Counted from the stretch's first letter, positions 9,295-18,651 are shown. The stretch is DNA of 64,000 nucleotides from Granulicella sp. 5B5 (GCF_014083945.1 NZ_CP046444.1:124001-188000), one strand, 5' to 3'. Notes: generated by a model from the letters alone, not told the origin. Made by a program: numbers and translations.

Positions 9295-9885
9295 TTATTG
9301 GCGGTTGGGGTTCGGAGGGGTTGGGGCAAGCAACCTGTGGACGGAGGTGTGTAAACGCTCGGTGATCGCGGCCTCGGAATCGTTGGGAGTGAAGTGAAGT
9401 GGCTCTCCGACAATGACTTGCAGGACTTTGGGGCGGAACCAGCCGAACGGGTTGCGGGTTTTGGGCATTGAGGAGCCGAGGATGGCGAGGGGTAGAACGG
9501 GGACTCCTGACTGCTTGACGAGGAGGCCGATGCCAGGACGAAAGTTACCCAGGGTGCCGTCTGTGGTGCGGGCACCCTCTGGAAATATGAGAACGTGGAG
9601 GCCGCGGTCGAGGGCTTCGCCGGCGTGGGCGAAGCTGCGCTGGAAGGCGTGGCGGCGGGGTAGCGGGAAGACGTTGAAGAGGGCAGTGAGGAGCAGGTAG
9701 ACGAGTGGGCCGGGCGGGTAAAGGCGGTCGGGGTGGGTGAGGCTTTCGGGATTGCGGAGGTGGCGGTAGTCGTAGAGCATCTCGCCGGCCATGGCAACGG
9801 CGAGGTAGCGGCGGATGGAGCCGGGGAGGGCGTAGGTGAGCAGCGGGACATCGTAGGTAGTGACGTGGTTGGCGACGAGGAGCAT
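9295..9885 (-). CDS. PlsC-type acyltransferase domain (3' part of a frameshifted fusion gene)
   Basis: The 196-aa reading from ATG 9885 contains the acyltransferase HX4D motif at its very start (NHVTTYD), then IFPEGARTTDG and the PVLPLAI block of 1-acylglycerol-3-phosphate acyltransferases. A normal PlsC domain has some 40-70 residues before HX4D. Those residues are present upstream in the same frame without a stop (YPHWPWSPPIRWLRTLFTEL, then LILRPLVSLLANP), continuing to about 10149. They join the carrier-protein end of the preceding gene. The start at 9885 is therefore probably artificial, and this is the C-terminal domain of an acyl-AMP ligase-ACP-acyltransferase protein broken at 10150-10153. 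Confidence 0.85.
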   Translation of the reverse strand: MLLVANHVTTYDVPLLTYALPGSIRRYLAVAMAGEMLYDYRHLRNPESLTHPDRLYPPGPLVYLLLTALFNVFPLPRRHAFQRSFAHAGEALDRGLHVLIFPEGARTTDGTLGNFRPGIGLLVKQSGVPVLPLAILGSSMPKTRNPFGWFRPKVLQVIVGEPLHFTPNDSEAAITERLHTSVHRLLAPTPPNPNRQ

Positions 9886-10028
9886 CGGGGTGGTGGGGAA
9901 CGGGTTTGCCGGGCGGCGGACCGTGGGGTTGGCGAGAAGGGAGACGAGCGGGCGGAGGATGAGCTCGGTGAAGAGCGTGCGGAGCCAGCGGATGGGCGGT
10001 GACCAGGGCCAGTGCGGGTAGAGGAAGG

Positions 10029-11882
10029 TTAGGGTGGTTGCTGGCTGGATGGGGAGCTGGTGGATGGTGGAAGGTTGGGTTGGCGAGGCCTCGGTTTCGT
10101 GGGTGAGCCAGTGGCGGAGGTCGCCGAGGGTCTGGAGGGCGTCGAAGGCGGGGTGTCGGTGGGAGTGCCGGTGCGCTCTTCGAGGGCGGCGGCGAGCTGG
10201 ACGCGGGCGAGGCTGTCGAGGTGGAGGTCTTCGGTGAGGCGGAAGGCGTCAGTGGAGTTGGAGATGGGTTCGCCGGTGAGATGGGAGAGGAGTTGGAGGA
10301 GCCAGTCCGTGTTGTGGGTGGGGGCAGTGCTAGGGGTCTGGGATTGGGCGAGCCAGGTGGAGACGGCGCGGCGGCGGACTTTGCCGGTGGAGGTGCGGGG
10401 CAGGTCGGGTTCGGGCCAGAGGACCCAGCGGGTGAGGCGTTGCGGCTCGGCGAGGCGGGTGTTGGCGCTTTGAATGGCGGCTGGGGCTTGATCTGGAGAG
10501 CCGCGCATAGCGAGGACGGCGCAGGGTTCGGGGCCGTTGGGGGTTTGAAGAGGGACGACGGTACAGGCGCGGACTGTAGGCTCCTGCTCGATGGCGGCTT
10601 CGAGGTCTTCTGGGTGGATGTTGACGCCGGAAGCGGTGACGATGACCTCGCTGGCGCGGCCCAGGAAGCGGAGCTCGCCGGTGGGTTGGGCTGTGACGAG
10701 GTCGCCGGTGGGGAGCCAGGCGTTGGGACGCTGGTGGAACTCGCCGTTGGCCCAGGTGGCGGTGGAGATCATGGGGCCGCGCACGAGGAGCTCGCCTTCG
10801 GGGGTGATCTTTGTTTCGCGGCCGGGGAGTGGCTTGCCGATGGTGCCGCGCTTGACGTGGAAGGGGTGATTGAGCGTGATGAGTGCGGTGGTCTCGGTCA
10901 TGCCGTAGCCTTGGACGACAACGAAGCCGAGAGCGGAGAAGAACTGCTCGACGGGTGCGGGGAGCGCGCCGCCGCCGGAGACGAGCGCCCAAAACTTGAG
11001 GCCGAAGGCGCGATGGATGCGGCGAAAGCGCCACCAGCGCTTCCAGGCGGAGAGGCCTTTGGCGGCTTCGATGCTGACGGAGAGTGTGGGGTCAGTGAGT
11101 TCGAGATGGGTTTTGAGGGAGGCGAAGACACGCGGGACAGCGGCGAGGACGGAGATGCGTTCGTGGTGGATGGTGTCGATAAGGCGCGGGGCGGCGAGGC
11201 GGTCTTCGAAGTGGACCTCGGCGGCGAAGATGGGCGGGAGCCAGAGGCCCATCATCTGGCCGAAGACGTGGCTGAGAGGGAGCGTGTGCAGGAAGCGCAG
11301 CGGGTGAATCAGACGCTCGTAGCGGAGGTAAGGCTGGGCACCGGACTCGATGGGGGCGACGCTGGCGAGGATGTTGCCGTGGGTGTGGACGATGCCCTTG
11401 GGGTCGCCGGTGGTGCCGGAGGTGAAGAGGATTTGCAGCGGTGTGCTGTGGGTGAGGCCGGGGATCGCGGAGACTTCTTCGGTGGGGAGAGTGGCGAGTT
11501 GGTCGAAGGTGAGGCGTGGGTAATCGGCGGGGAGCTGCGCGAGGAGTGGCGCGTCGCCGAGGAGGAGCGTGGGGCGGACATCCGCGCAGATGCGCGTGGC
11601 GAAGTCGGCGGTGCCGTAGGCGTCGAGGGGGACGGCGATGGCTCCTCGGAGGATGCAGCCGTAGAACGCGGCGATCCACTCTGCGCTGTTGACGGCCCAG
11701 AGCAGGATGCGGTCGCCGGGCTGGATATTGTTGTGCTGAAGGTATGCGGCGAAGCGACCGGCGAGGTGAGCGAGCTCAGTGTAGGTGGTTGCGGTGCGGC
11801 GGTTGCCATGGTGGCGGACGATGGCGATGTCGCGGCCGTGGTGACGCATGTCGTCGAGGTAGGTGGCTACGCTGGGGCGCAT
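10029..11882 (-). CDS. Acyl-AMP ligase with C-terminal acyl carrier domain (5' part of a frameshifted fusion gene)
   Basis: The 617-aa reading holds an AMP-dependent synthetase domain: the phosphate-binding loop TSGTTGDPKG, GYGMTETTALI, LPTGDL and the C-terminal lysine motif (PRTSTGKVRRR). A carrier-protein domain follows, with the phosphopantetheine site DLHLDSLARVQL. The last 45 residues are Pro/Ser/Thr-rich and unlike any carrier protein. In the -1 frame the expected third carrier helix continues (FDALQTLGDLRHWL) and runs into a PlsC acyltransferase. Family knowledge: such ligases activate fatty acids and load them on an ACP for transfer to lipid acceptors. The intact gene would span 9295-11882 (about 862 aa). 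The start at ATG 11882 fits ligase N-termini. Confidence 0.88.
   Translation of the reverse strand: MRPSVATYLDDMRHHGRDIAIVRHHGNRRTATTYTELAHLAGRFAAYLQHNNIQPGDRILLWAVNSAEWIAAFYGCILRGAIAVPLDAYGTADFATRICADVRPTLLLGDAPLLAQLPADYPRLTFDQLATLPTEEVSAIPGLTHSTPLQILFTSGTTGDPKGIVHTHGNILASVAPIESGAQPYLRYERLIHPLRFLHTLPLSHVFGQMMGLWLPPIFAAEVHFEDRLAAPRLIDTIHHERISVLAAVPRVFASLKTHLELTDPTLSVSIEAAKGLSAWKRWWRFRRIHRAFGLKFWALVSGGGALPAPVEQFFSALGFVVVQGYGMTETTALITLNHPFHVKRGTIGKPLPGRETKITPEGELLVRGPMISTATWANGEFHQRPNAWLPTGDLVTAQPTGELRFLGRASEVIVTASGVNIHPEDLEAAIEQEPTVRACTVVPLQTPNGPEPCAVLAMRGSPDQAPAAIQSANTRLAEPQRLTRWVLWPEPDLPRTSTGKVRRRAVSTWLAQSQTPSTAPTHNTDWLLQLLSHLTGEPISNSTDAFRLTEDLHLDSLARVQLAAALEERTGTPTDTPPSTPSRPSATSATGSPTKPRPRQPNLPPSTSSPSSQQPP
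10150..10153 (-). other. Apparent frameshift site (homopolymer)
   Basis: On the coding strand the run is CCCC. Reading with five C gives D-T-P-A-F-D-A-L-Q, restoring the third helix of the carrier domain and an open frame through the acyltransferase to 9295. With four C the frame runs into a low-complexity tail ending at 10029. A one-base deletion, natural or a homopolymer sequencing error, explains this better than programmed slippage, because no X-XXY-YYZ slippery heptamer is present. Confidence 0.8.
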
Positions 11883-11906
11883 GGAACCTCTGACACAAAG
11901 AATAGA

Positions 11907-11928
11907 GGCGCGGAGGTGAGTCCGCGCC
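11907..11928 (-). terminator. Terminator hairpin downstream of the HtrA gene
   Basis: An 8-bp GC-rich stem (GGCGCGGA / TCCGCGCC, 6-nt loop) lies 26 nt beyond the HtrA stop. On the minus strand it is followed by a pyrimidine-rich CTCTATTCTTTG tract. It separates the protease transcript from the ligase gene starting at 11882. Confidence 0.65.
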
Positions 11929-11954
11929 CCTGGTCGATGCCTTGCGGCTTGAGA

Positions 11955-13637
11955 TTACGGCAGGGTTCCGCCGACGTAGCTGCTACCGGCGGAGGGGTCC
12001 TGTAGGGAGCGGATGACGAAGACTACGTCGTCGCCGGACTTGAGGCCGGAGACGATGGACTGGTAGCTGGCGAGATCGGTGATCGGTTTGCGGTTGATCT
12101 CGGTGATGATCGCGCGCGGGCCGAGGCCGATGTTGTCAGCGAACGAGCCGGGCTTGACGCTGGTGACGGCAACCCCGCCCTTGATGTTGAGCTTGGTGGC
12201 CTGCTGCGGGGAGATGGCCTGGACGGTGATGCCCAGGGTAGTCTCGCCGATGTCGGTCTGGTCAGGCGTGGCGCTCTGGTCGCTGCCGTTGTCGATGTTG
12301 GCGAACAGCTTGGCGCGGTCCGCAATGGAGACATTGACGGTGTCGCGTTTGCCGCCGCGCAGGTAGGTGAGACGGACGGTCGAGCCCGGCTTCCTGGCGG
12401 AGATGATGTTGACCAGCGCATCGCCGTTCTTGACGGGGGTGCCGTCGATGGCGACGATGACGTCCTGCGGCTGCAGGCCGGCCTTGGCCGCTGGGCCGCC
12501 GGGGGTGACGATGCTGATCATGATGCCGCCGGAGGAGAAGCCGTACTCGCGAGCGACTGCGGAGGAGGTGGCAGCCTGGAACTGGATGCCGATGCTGCCG
12601 CGGATGACCTTGTGCTCCGGCCCGATGAGCATGTTGTAGACGTTGATGATGGTGTTGGAGGGCATGGCGAAGCCGATGCCTTCAGAGCCCGCCGACTGGG
12701 TGTAGATGGCGGTATTCATGCCGATAACTTCGCCGGCCATATCGACGAGAGGGCCGCCGGAGTTGCCGGGGTTGATGCTGGCGTCGGTCTGGATGAAGCG
12801 CTGGAACTGGTTGGTGGCGACGTTGCCGGGGCCGGGGCCCTCGTCGATGGTGCGGTCCTTGGCGGAGACGATGCCGGCAGAGACGGTCTGGGAGAGGCCG
12901 AAGGGGCTGCCGATGGCGAGCACCCAGTCGCCGACCTGGGCGCCGTCGGAGTTGCCGAGCTTAACGGTGGGCAGGGTCAGGCCCTTGGGGTCGATCTTGA
13001 TGACGGCGATGTCGGTGTCCTTGTCGACGCCGACGACGGTGGCGGGACGGCCGGGGTCGCCGGGGGTGTCGTCCTGCGGGTCGGAGGCGAGCTTGACGTA
13101 GATCTTGTCGGCCTTGTCGACGACGTGGTTGTTGGTGATGATGTAGCCGCGGGGATCGACGATGTAGCCGGAGCCGAGGGCGCGGCGGACGCCACCGTCA
13201 CCGCCGTCGTCACCCTGGCCGGGCTGGCCGCCGAAGAAGTGGTTGAAGAAGTCCTGCATGGAGTTGTCGCCGCCGTTGTCCTGGTCGTCACCGCCGCTGC
13301 CGTCGCCGCCGTTGGGGTTGGGCATGACCTGGCCGCGGCCACGACGTCGCGAGCTGGACTGCTTGGGCAGCTCTTCCGTGCTGATGTTCACAACGGCAGG
13401 GCTGACCTGCTTGACGATCGACGAGAAGCCGTTGGAGAGAGTGACCGGGTTGGGAATGGTCAGCGGACGGGCGTCGGAGGTGTCCACCTTCTGCTGATGC
13501 GCGCTCACGCTGCCGGTAAACGTGGAGCCAACGACGATGCCGAGGGTGAGAACGGCCAGCAGGCCAAAGGTGGTGGGCATATGGCCGCTGCGGACTCTGT
13601 TCCAGAGGGTGCGGCCAGATTTCGTGATCGATTCCAT
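11955..13637 (-). CDS. degP: Do-like periplasmic serine protease, HtrA/DegP family
   Basis: The 560-aa protein has an N-terminal membrane/signal segment (GLLAVLTLGIVVGSTF, residues 25-40). The trypsin-like domain carries the triad His171 (TNNHVVD), Asp209 (KDTDIAVI) and Ser293 (NPGNSGGPL). Two PDZ domains follow, around residues 335-440 and 455-560 (the second with ITEINRKPITDL). A Gly/Asp-rich low-complexity insert (about residues 104-150) sits before the protease core, where DegP has its flexible LA loop. HtrA proteases degrade or refold damaged envelope proteins. The gene has its own upstream space and a terminator after it, so it is probably monocistronic. The symbol is by family; DegQ- or MucD-like equivalence cannot be separated. 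Confidence 0.93.
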   Translation of the reverse strand: MESITKSGRTLWNRVRSGHMPTTFGLLAVLTLGIVVGSTFTGSVSAHQQKVDTSDARPLTIPNPVTLSNGFSSIVKQVSPAVVNISTEELPKQSSSRRRGRGQVMPNPNGGDGSGGDDQDNGGDNSMQDFFNHFFGGQPGQGDDGGDGGVRRALGSGYIVDPRGYIITNNHVVDKADKIYVKLASDPQDDTPGDPGRPATVVGVDKDTDIAVIKIDPKGLTLPTVKLGNSDGAQVGDWVLAIGSPFGLSQTVSAGIVSAKDRTIDEGPGPGNVATNQFQRFIQTDASINPGNSGGPLVDMAGEVIGMNTAIYTQSAGSEGIGFAMPSNTIINVYNMLIGPEHKVIRGSIGIQFQAATSSAVAREYGFSSGGIMISIVTPGGPAAKAGLQPQDVIVAIDGTPVKNGDALVNIISARKPGSTVRLTYLRGGKRDTVNVSIADRAKLFANIDNGSDQSATPDQTDIGETTLGITVQAISPQQATKLNIKGGVAVTSVKPGSFADNIGLGPRAIITEINRKPITDLASYQSIVSGLKSGDDVVFVIRSLQDPSAGSSYVGGTLP

Positions 13638-14026
13638 GTGGTTTTATCTTCCTCGTCTTCCATGATCTTCGCGGCGCGCCCGGAGGTTGGCTGGAGCGAA
13701 GAGATGTTAAGTGCGGCACGCAGATTTGCGCGGTGACAATTTGTTAAGAGCTCAGCCGAATCGGCGGGGTTGCACCTTGGGCCCGGCGATCAACTAAATA
13801 CTCCATAGTTAGGATAGACGTGATTTCAGCGCAAAGGTCGCAAAGGGGCAAAACCTAATGGTGGGATGGCCGGGATGCGGGATGTTGGGGTGTGGATATC
13901 GGGTGCTGGCGGGCGGTAGTACAGGCAACAGCAAAGGCAAATACAGGTCTCTCCGCTACGCAGGACGATGAAGCTGTCCTGCTTCGGTCGAGATGACACT
14001 GCATGGGTGGGGGATGATGGTGCAGG
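13638..14026. other. Intergenic region with degenerate repeat-like sequence
   Basis: This 389-bp space between the HtrA and M20 genes holds no convincing coding sequence. Its left part is the HtrA upstream region. At about 13828-13858 there is a short iteration (GCAAAGGTCGCAAAGGGGCAAA). At about 13930-14000 a stretch containing an imperfect inverted GAAGCTGTCCTGCTTC resembles the decayed interspersed repeats common in Acidobacteria intergenic DNA. That last statement is an impression, not a match I can verify. Confidence 0.4.
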
Positions 14027-15271
14027 TCATGTTTGCGTGATGAGGGTGCAGGCGTCGAGGAGCAGGAGGAGGATGCGGCGGAGGGCGAGGTCGCGGCCGG
14101 TGGGGTCGTAGGACTCGGCGAGGGTGTGGATGCCGGTGCCGGTGCCGCCGGCTCCGATGGCGAGGGCGGGGATGCCGAGCGAGAGTGGGAGGTTGGCGTC
14201 GGTGGAGCCGATGTGGGGCTCGGTGGTGATGTTAAGATGGCGGTCGACTGCGTGGAGGCTGTGCGCGAGTGGGGTGGTGGCGGCGAGAACTCCGGCGGGG
14301 CGGTCGCCGGTGCGGGCGACGCGGAGAGAGAGCTGGAGCGCGGGCGGCACGTCGCGGTTTTCGATGGCGAGGGTTTCGGTGAGCGTGCGCAGGATGGAGA
14401 GCTCGATGCGGTCGAGCTCGGCGGCGGCGGTGGAGCGGAGATCGAGGTCGGCGGTGGCGGACTCAGGGATGGAGTTGACGGAGGTGCCGCCGGCGATGGT
14501 GCCGATGTTGAGCGTGGTGCGCGGATGAGCGGGGAGGCGGAGGTTGGCGATGGAGAGCAGGCCGGAGGCGAGGGTGAGGATCGGGTTGGGACGGCCGGCG
14601 TCGGCCCAGGAGTGGCCGCCGGGGCCGGAGATGGCGACGCGGAGGCGGCGGCTGCCGAGGGCGCGGTCGACGATGGTGGCGGTGCCTGCGCCTTCGAGTG
14701 CGAGGGCAGTGCGGATACGGCTGGCGTAGGGCGACTGTCCGAAGAGGTGACGCATGCCGCGGAGGTCACCGGGGCCCTCTTCGCCTACGTTCGCGCAGAA
14801 AAGGATGGTGGCGGTGGGGGTGAGCTCGGCGTGTTTGAGGGCTGCGGCGAGGGCGAGCAGGGCGGTGAGGCCGGCGGCGTTGTCGCAGGCTCCGGGGCCG
14901 TGAATGATGCCTTCGCCTTGCTCGCGCGGATCGTCGAGGTGCGGGGTGGTGTTGGTGCCGGGTGGGAAGACGGTGTCGAGGTGCGCGGAGAGAAGGACGA
15001 CGGGAGCGTCGGGTGAGAGGTTGCTAGCGGGGAGTTCGGCGAGGACATTGCCTTCTTTGTCGACGTGGGGTGTGTGAAGGTTGAGCTTGAGGAATTGGTG
15101 CAAAAACCATTGAGCCCGTGCTTTTTCCTGAAACGGAGGTGCGGGGATGGCGAGCATCTCAAGCTGCCATTGAACGAGCTGGCGGGAGTGCAGGTGCAGC
15201 CACTGAAAGGCCCGGTGGACGGCGCGGTCGGCCGCGAGTGCGGTGATGCGCCGGTTGTCGGCGGCGGTCAT
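14027..15271 (-). CDS. M20-family metallopeptidase
   Basis: A 414-aa cytosolic zinc peptidase. Metal and catalytic motifs are visible: LSAHLDTVFP (first His and catalytic Asp), GPGACDNAAG (bridging Asp), NVGEEGPGD (general base Glu and metal Glu), EGAGT (Asp/Glu ligand region) and GIHTLAESYD (last His). A dimerisation lid domain lies between (GGHSWADAG and SVNSIPESATADLDLR). The family includes tripeptidase PepT-like enzymes and carboxypeptidases; substrate unclear. Its start overlaps the truA stop by 4 nt (15268-15271), so the two are translationally coupled. Confidence 0.9.
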   Translation of the reverse strand: MTAADNRRITALAADRAVHRAFQWLHLHSRQLVQWQLEMLAIPAPPFQEKARAQWFLHQFLKLNLHTPHVDKEGNVLAELPASNLSPDAPVVLLSAHLDTVFPPGTNTTPHLDDPREQGEGIIHGPGACDNAAGLTALLALAAALKHAELTPTATILFCANVGEEGPGDLRGMRHLFGQSPYASRIRTALALEGAGTATIVDRALGSRRLRVAISGPGGHSWADAGRPNPILTLASGLLSIANLRLPAHPRTTLNIGTIAGGTSVNSIPESATADLDLRSTAAAELDRIELSILRTLTETLAIENRDVPPALQLSLRVARTGDRPAGVLAATTPLAHSLHAVDRHLNITTEPHIGSTDANLPLSLGIPALAIGAGGTGTGIHTLAESYDPTGRDLALRRILLLLLDACTLITQT

Positions 15272-16116
15272 TGGGGGCCGTCCGCGAGGGGTTCGGTGTG
15301 TGGGGGATAGTCCACTTGAACAAGATACAGGCCTTGTGGCGGGGCGGTAGGACCGGCGGCGGAACGGTTGTGGGCGGCGAGGATGCTGGGTATGGCGGTG
15401 GGGGCGATGGCGTCTCGGCCGACGTCAGTGAGGGTGCCGACGATATTTCGTACCATGTGGTGCAGAAATCCGCTGCCGGTGACGCGGTAGACGAGCAGGT
15501 CGTCGCGGCGGGTGATGGTGGAGGCGTGGATGGTCTTGATGGGGTTGGGGCCGTCGGACTTGGTGCCCGGTTCGGTGGATTGAGTGCGCTGGGTGAGGTC
15601 GGGGTCGCTGGCGGCGAAGGAGGTGAAGTCGTGGATGCCGCAGAGGGTAGCGGCAGCCTGTTCCATGGGAGCCAGAGAGAGCGGCCAGCGGCAGTCCCAG
15701 ACATAGGGCGCGAGGAATGGGGAGCAGATGCGTTCGACCGCAGGTAGGCCGGGCTGGGTGATGCGGCGCTCGAAGATGCGGTACTCGTAGGTTTTTTGGA
15801 GGACGCTGTGGCGGGCGTGGAAGGCCGGTGGCATCGGCTGGGCTGCGAGGACTCGGATGCTGGGCGGCAGGACGCGGTTGAGCGCTCGGAGCAGGTTGGT
15901 GGCGGGGATTGGGACACTGAGGGTAAAGGATGCGACCTGACCGAGGGCGTGGACGCCGGTGTCGGTGCGGCCGGAGCCTTGCGGGAGGACGGCTTCTCCG
16001 GTGACGTAGGCGATGGCCTGTTGCAGGGCGCTCTGAATGGTAGGCAGACCGGGCTGAATCTGCCAGCCGTGGTAGGGGGCGCCATCGTAGCTGAGGGTCA
16101 GCTTCCAGTTAGACAT
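15268..16116 (-). CDS. truA: tRNA pseudouridine(38-40) synthase TruA
   Basis: The 282-aa reading from ATG 16116 is preferred over TTG 16134 because TruA proteins start right at the first beta-strand (WKLTLSYDG). The catalytic aspartate is Asp52 in GRTDTGVHALGQ. RALNRVLPPSIRV, FHARHSVLQKTYEYRI and GSGFLHHMVRNIVGTL are further TruA blocks. It isomerises uridines 38-40 in the anticodon arm of several tRNAs. A short insertion (about DLTQRTQSTEPGTKSDGPNP) separates conserved blocks. It is the first gene of a pair with the M20 peptidase. Confidence 0.95.
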   Translation of the reverse strand: MSNWKLTLSYDGAPYHGWQIQPGLPTIQSALQQAIAYVTGEAVLPQGSGRTDTGVHALGQVASFTLSVPIPATNLLRALNRVLPPSIRVLAAQPMPPAFHARHSVLQKTYEYRIFERRITQPGLPAVERICSPFLAPYVWDCRWPLSLAPMEQAAATLCGIHDFTSFAASDPDLTQRTQSTEPGTKSDGPNPIKTIHASTITRRDDLLVYRVTGSGFLHHMVRNIVGTLTDVGRDAIAPTAIPSILAAHNRSAAGPTAPPQGLYLVQVDYPPHTEPLADGPQ

Positions 16117-16325
16117 CGGTGCAGGACGGTTCAAGGCTTAATCGAAGGTATCACCGCGATGCCGCTAACGCATTGGAGGCATTTGGAGAAAGTATCTTCA
16201 CTCTTATACTGTAGGGGCTTCCCACGGGACATGACAGAGACAATCCGGGGAACCGGAAGAGCTTGTGGATCGTACTGAGCCTTGTCGCATCCATTCGAAA
16301 TAAGAAGCAACTGGAGATGTATACC

Positions 16326-18626
16326 GTGAGATTGAGGCATTGGCAGGCAGCGGCCTGTGTGGCTACCACTTTGTTGTCGACGCTGCCGCCAGGTGTGATG
16401 CAGGCGCAGCAGGGGAGCTCGAAGTCGCAACAACAGATGGAGCAGGAGTTCAATCAGTTGTCGCGTCCGACGACCGTTGCCAAGCCTAAGGCCGCCACAC
16501 AGATAGCCGCCCTGCAAACTCCGGCCATTACGCCGCCTGCCGCTGCGACACAGACAACGTCCCCGGCTCCGGTGGCACCGCAGCCCGCAACGGTGTACGT
16601 TCCACCGCTGCCAACGCCCAAGCCCCGGCAGACGCAGGTGAGCCCGGTGGTCCCGGCTCGACCTGCGACGGTTGTGAATGACACGACCGGCACGAAGGGC
16701 CTGCCCCAGGCACCTGCTCCGAAGCTGACAGAGCCGCTGTACATGCGGCCGAGCCTGAGGGATTACAGCAAGGGCAAGCCGGGATATAAGGACCCGTTCC
16801 TGTGGTATACGGCGACGAACTATCCGCAGACGCGGCTGAGCAACTCGCCGCAATTGGATGACCTGTTGCGGGATGGCAAGATCTATCTGAGCCTCTCGGA
16901 TGCGGTGACGCTGGCGATCGAGAACAACTACGATATTGCGATTGCGCGGATCAACCTGGACATTGCGGACACGGACATCGAGCGTGCGAAAGCTGGACAG
17001 AGTCTGCGCGGTGTTTCGACCGGCATTGTGGCGAACACGCTGGGCGGTACGACCTCGACCATTACCGGCGGCGGCGGGCCGGGCGGCACCAGCAGCGGTA
17101 CAGGCGGTGGCGGCGCGGGTGCTTCAGGACTAGTGTTGAGCACCAACGGTGGTGGACCGACGCCGGAGCCACGCGATCCGTTGATCACCGGCACCTTGGA
17201 GTATGAAGATCTGCTGTCGCCCCAGAGCAACATCCTGCTGGGTGCAAACCTTGCAGCGCAGTACATGAAGACCAGTACCTATAACTTCACGTACCAGCAG
17301 GGATTTGCAACGGGAACACTATTTACTGCGACGTTCAATAACAACCGCATCACAACGAACAACCCTTATAGCGAGTACAACCCGTCGTTGACCTCGAGCG
17401 TTCGATTCCAGGCGACGCAACACCTGTTGCAGGGTTTTGGGCCGGCGATCAACAGCCGCTTTATTCTGCAGGCGAAGAATGACCGCCGCATTACGGACTC
17501 GGCGTTCCGCGAGCAGCTGCTGTACACCATCAACCAGGTGGAGAACATCTATTGGAGCCTGGTGAGCGCGTATGAGGACGAGCAGGCAAAGGAACGCTCC
17601 CTGGCGCAGTCGACGCAGTTGAGCGCGGACAACCGCAAGCAACTGGAGATCGGCACACTGGCGCCGCTGGATGTGGTGAACTCGGATTCGACGGTGGCGG
17701 CAGACCGGCAGGCGCTGATCGCGTCGCAGACAAACCTGGAGTACCAGCAGTTGCTGATGAAGCAGGCGATTGCACGCAACCTGAACGATCCGCAGTTGGC
17801 GACGGCGCCGGTGATTCCGACTGACCGCGTGGCGCTGGACCGGCTGCCGGAAGAAGATATGCCTATCGAAGGCCTGGTGCGTGAAGCCTACGAGAACAAT
17901 CCGCAGATTGAGCAGGCTGTTCTGAATATGAAGAACAACCAGATCACGATCAGAGCGGAGAAGAATGGGCTGTTGCCGACGGTGGATGCGTTCGGATTTT
18001 ATGGCGGGAGCGGAATCGGCGGCACCGGGTTGACGACTGCGGACCCGATTACGGGACAGCCGGTATCGCTGCCCTCTTCGGGGTTGGGAAGCGTATTGCA
18101 GAGCGAGTTCAACAACAGCTCGCCGGACAAGGGTTTTGGTGTGAACGTCACGATCCCGCTGCGGAACCGGACGGCGCAGGCTGACCAGGTGCGGTCTCAG
18201 ATGGAACTGCGGCAGTCGGAGATGCGGCTGCAGCAGCTGTACACGCAGATCCGGATTCAGGTGATCAATGCGCAGTATGCGTTGACGAATGACCGCGCGC
18301 AGGTGGCTGCTGCTCGGGCCTCACGCGACTATGCGATGCAGAGCCTCGATGCCGAGCAGAAGAAGTACAAGCTGGGTGCTTCAACGACAGCCAATGTGCT
18401 GCAGCAGGGAAGGACGCTTGCGATTGCGGAGAACACGCTGATCTCGGCGACGGCGGCGTATGCGCGTGACCGTGCGGCGTTGCTGGAGCTGGTGTCGAAC
18501 ACTCTGGATCGCTACGGCATCAGCGTGAATGACTCGTCGTATGGTCGGGTGGCCTCGCCACCGGTGATTCCTGGATTGACGGCGCCGCAGCCTCTACCGG
18601 CTGTGAAGCCGATCGGTTCGCGATAA
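16326..18626 (+). CDS. TolC-family outer-membrane efflux protein
   Basis: The 766-aa protein starts at GTG 16326, chosen because GGAG lies 9 nt upstream; ATG 16317 abuts that site. A signal peptide ends near VMQAQQ. A Pro/Ala-rich low-complexity segment (about residues 60-130) precedes two repeated OEP halves. The first contains LSLSDAVTLAIENNYDIAIA and the second ALDRLPEEDMPIEGLVREAYENNPQI. Long amphipathic helices end in LLELVSNTLDRYGI. A Gly-rich insert (GGGGPGGTSSGTGGGGAG) interrupts the first half. Such proteins form trimeric channels for tripartite exporters; no adaptor or pump gene is adjacent. It is longer than classical TolC (about 470 aa) because of the N-terminal extension and inserts. 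Confidence 0.88.
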   Translation: MRLRHWQAAACVATTLLSTLPPGVMQAQQGSSKSQQQMEQEFNQLSRPTTVAKPKAATQIAALQTPAITPPAAATQTTSPAPVAPQPATVYVPPLPTPKPRQTQVSPVVPARPATVVNDTTGTKGLPQAPAPKLTEPLYMRPSLRDYSKGKPGYKDPFLWYTATNYPQTRLSNSPQLDDLLRDGKIYLSLSDAVTLAIENNYDIAIARINLDIADTDIERAKAGQSLRGVSTGIVANTLGGTTSTITGGGGPGGTSSGTGGGGAGASGLVLSTNGGGPTPEPRDPLITGTLEYEDLLSPQSNILLGANLAAQYMKTSTYNFTYQQGFATGTLFTATFNNNRITTNNPYSEYNPSLTSSVRFQATQHLLQGFGPAINSRFILQAKNDRRITDSAFREQLLYTINQVENIYWSLVSAYEDEQAKERSLAQSTQLSADNRKQLEIGTLAPLDVVNSDSTVAADRQALIASQTNLEYQQLLMKQAIARNLNDPQLATAPVIPTDRVALDRLPEEDMPIEGLVREAYENNPQIEQAVLNMKNNQITIRAEKNGLLPTVDAFGFYGGSGIGGTGLTTADPITGQPVSLPSSGLGSVLQSEFNNSSPDKGFGVNVTIPLRNRTAQADQVRSQMELRQSEMRLQQLYTQIRIQVINAQYALTNDRAQVAAARASRDYAMQSLDAEQKKYKLGASTTANVLQQGRTLAIAENTLISATAAYARDRAALLELVSNTLDRYGISVNDSSYGRVASPPVIPGLTAPQPLPAVKPIGSR

Positions 18627-18651
18627 CGTAGACAGAATATTGCAGCAGGGT

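Noticed and set aside
10141-10160. Programmed -1 frameshift in the ligase-acyltransferase gene
   Set aside because: No canonical slippery heptamer or obvious downstream pseudoknot; a one-base loss in the C-run is simpler.
10221-12005. Open plus-strand reading of 594 codons, Gly/Glu/Asp-rich
   Set aside because: Antisense to the acyl-AMP ligase, whose motifs are unambiguous; composition is that of a reverse-complement frame.
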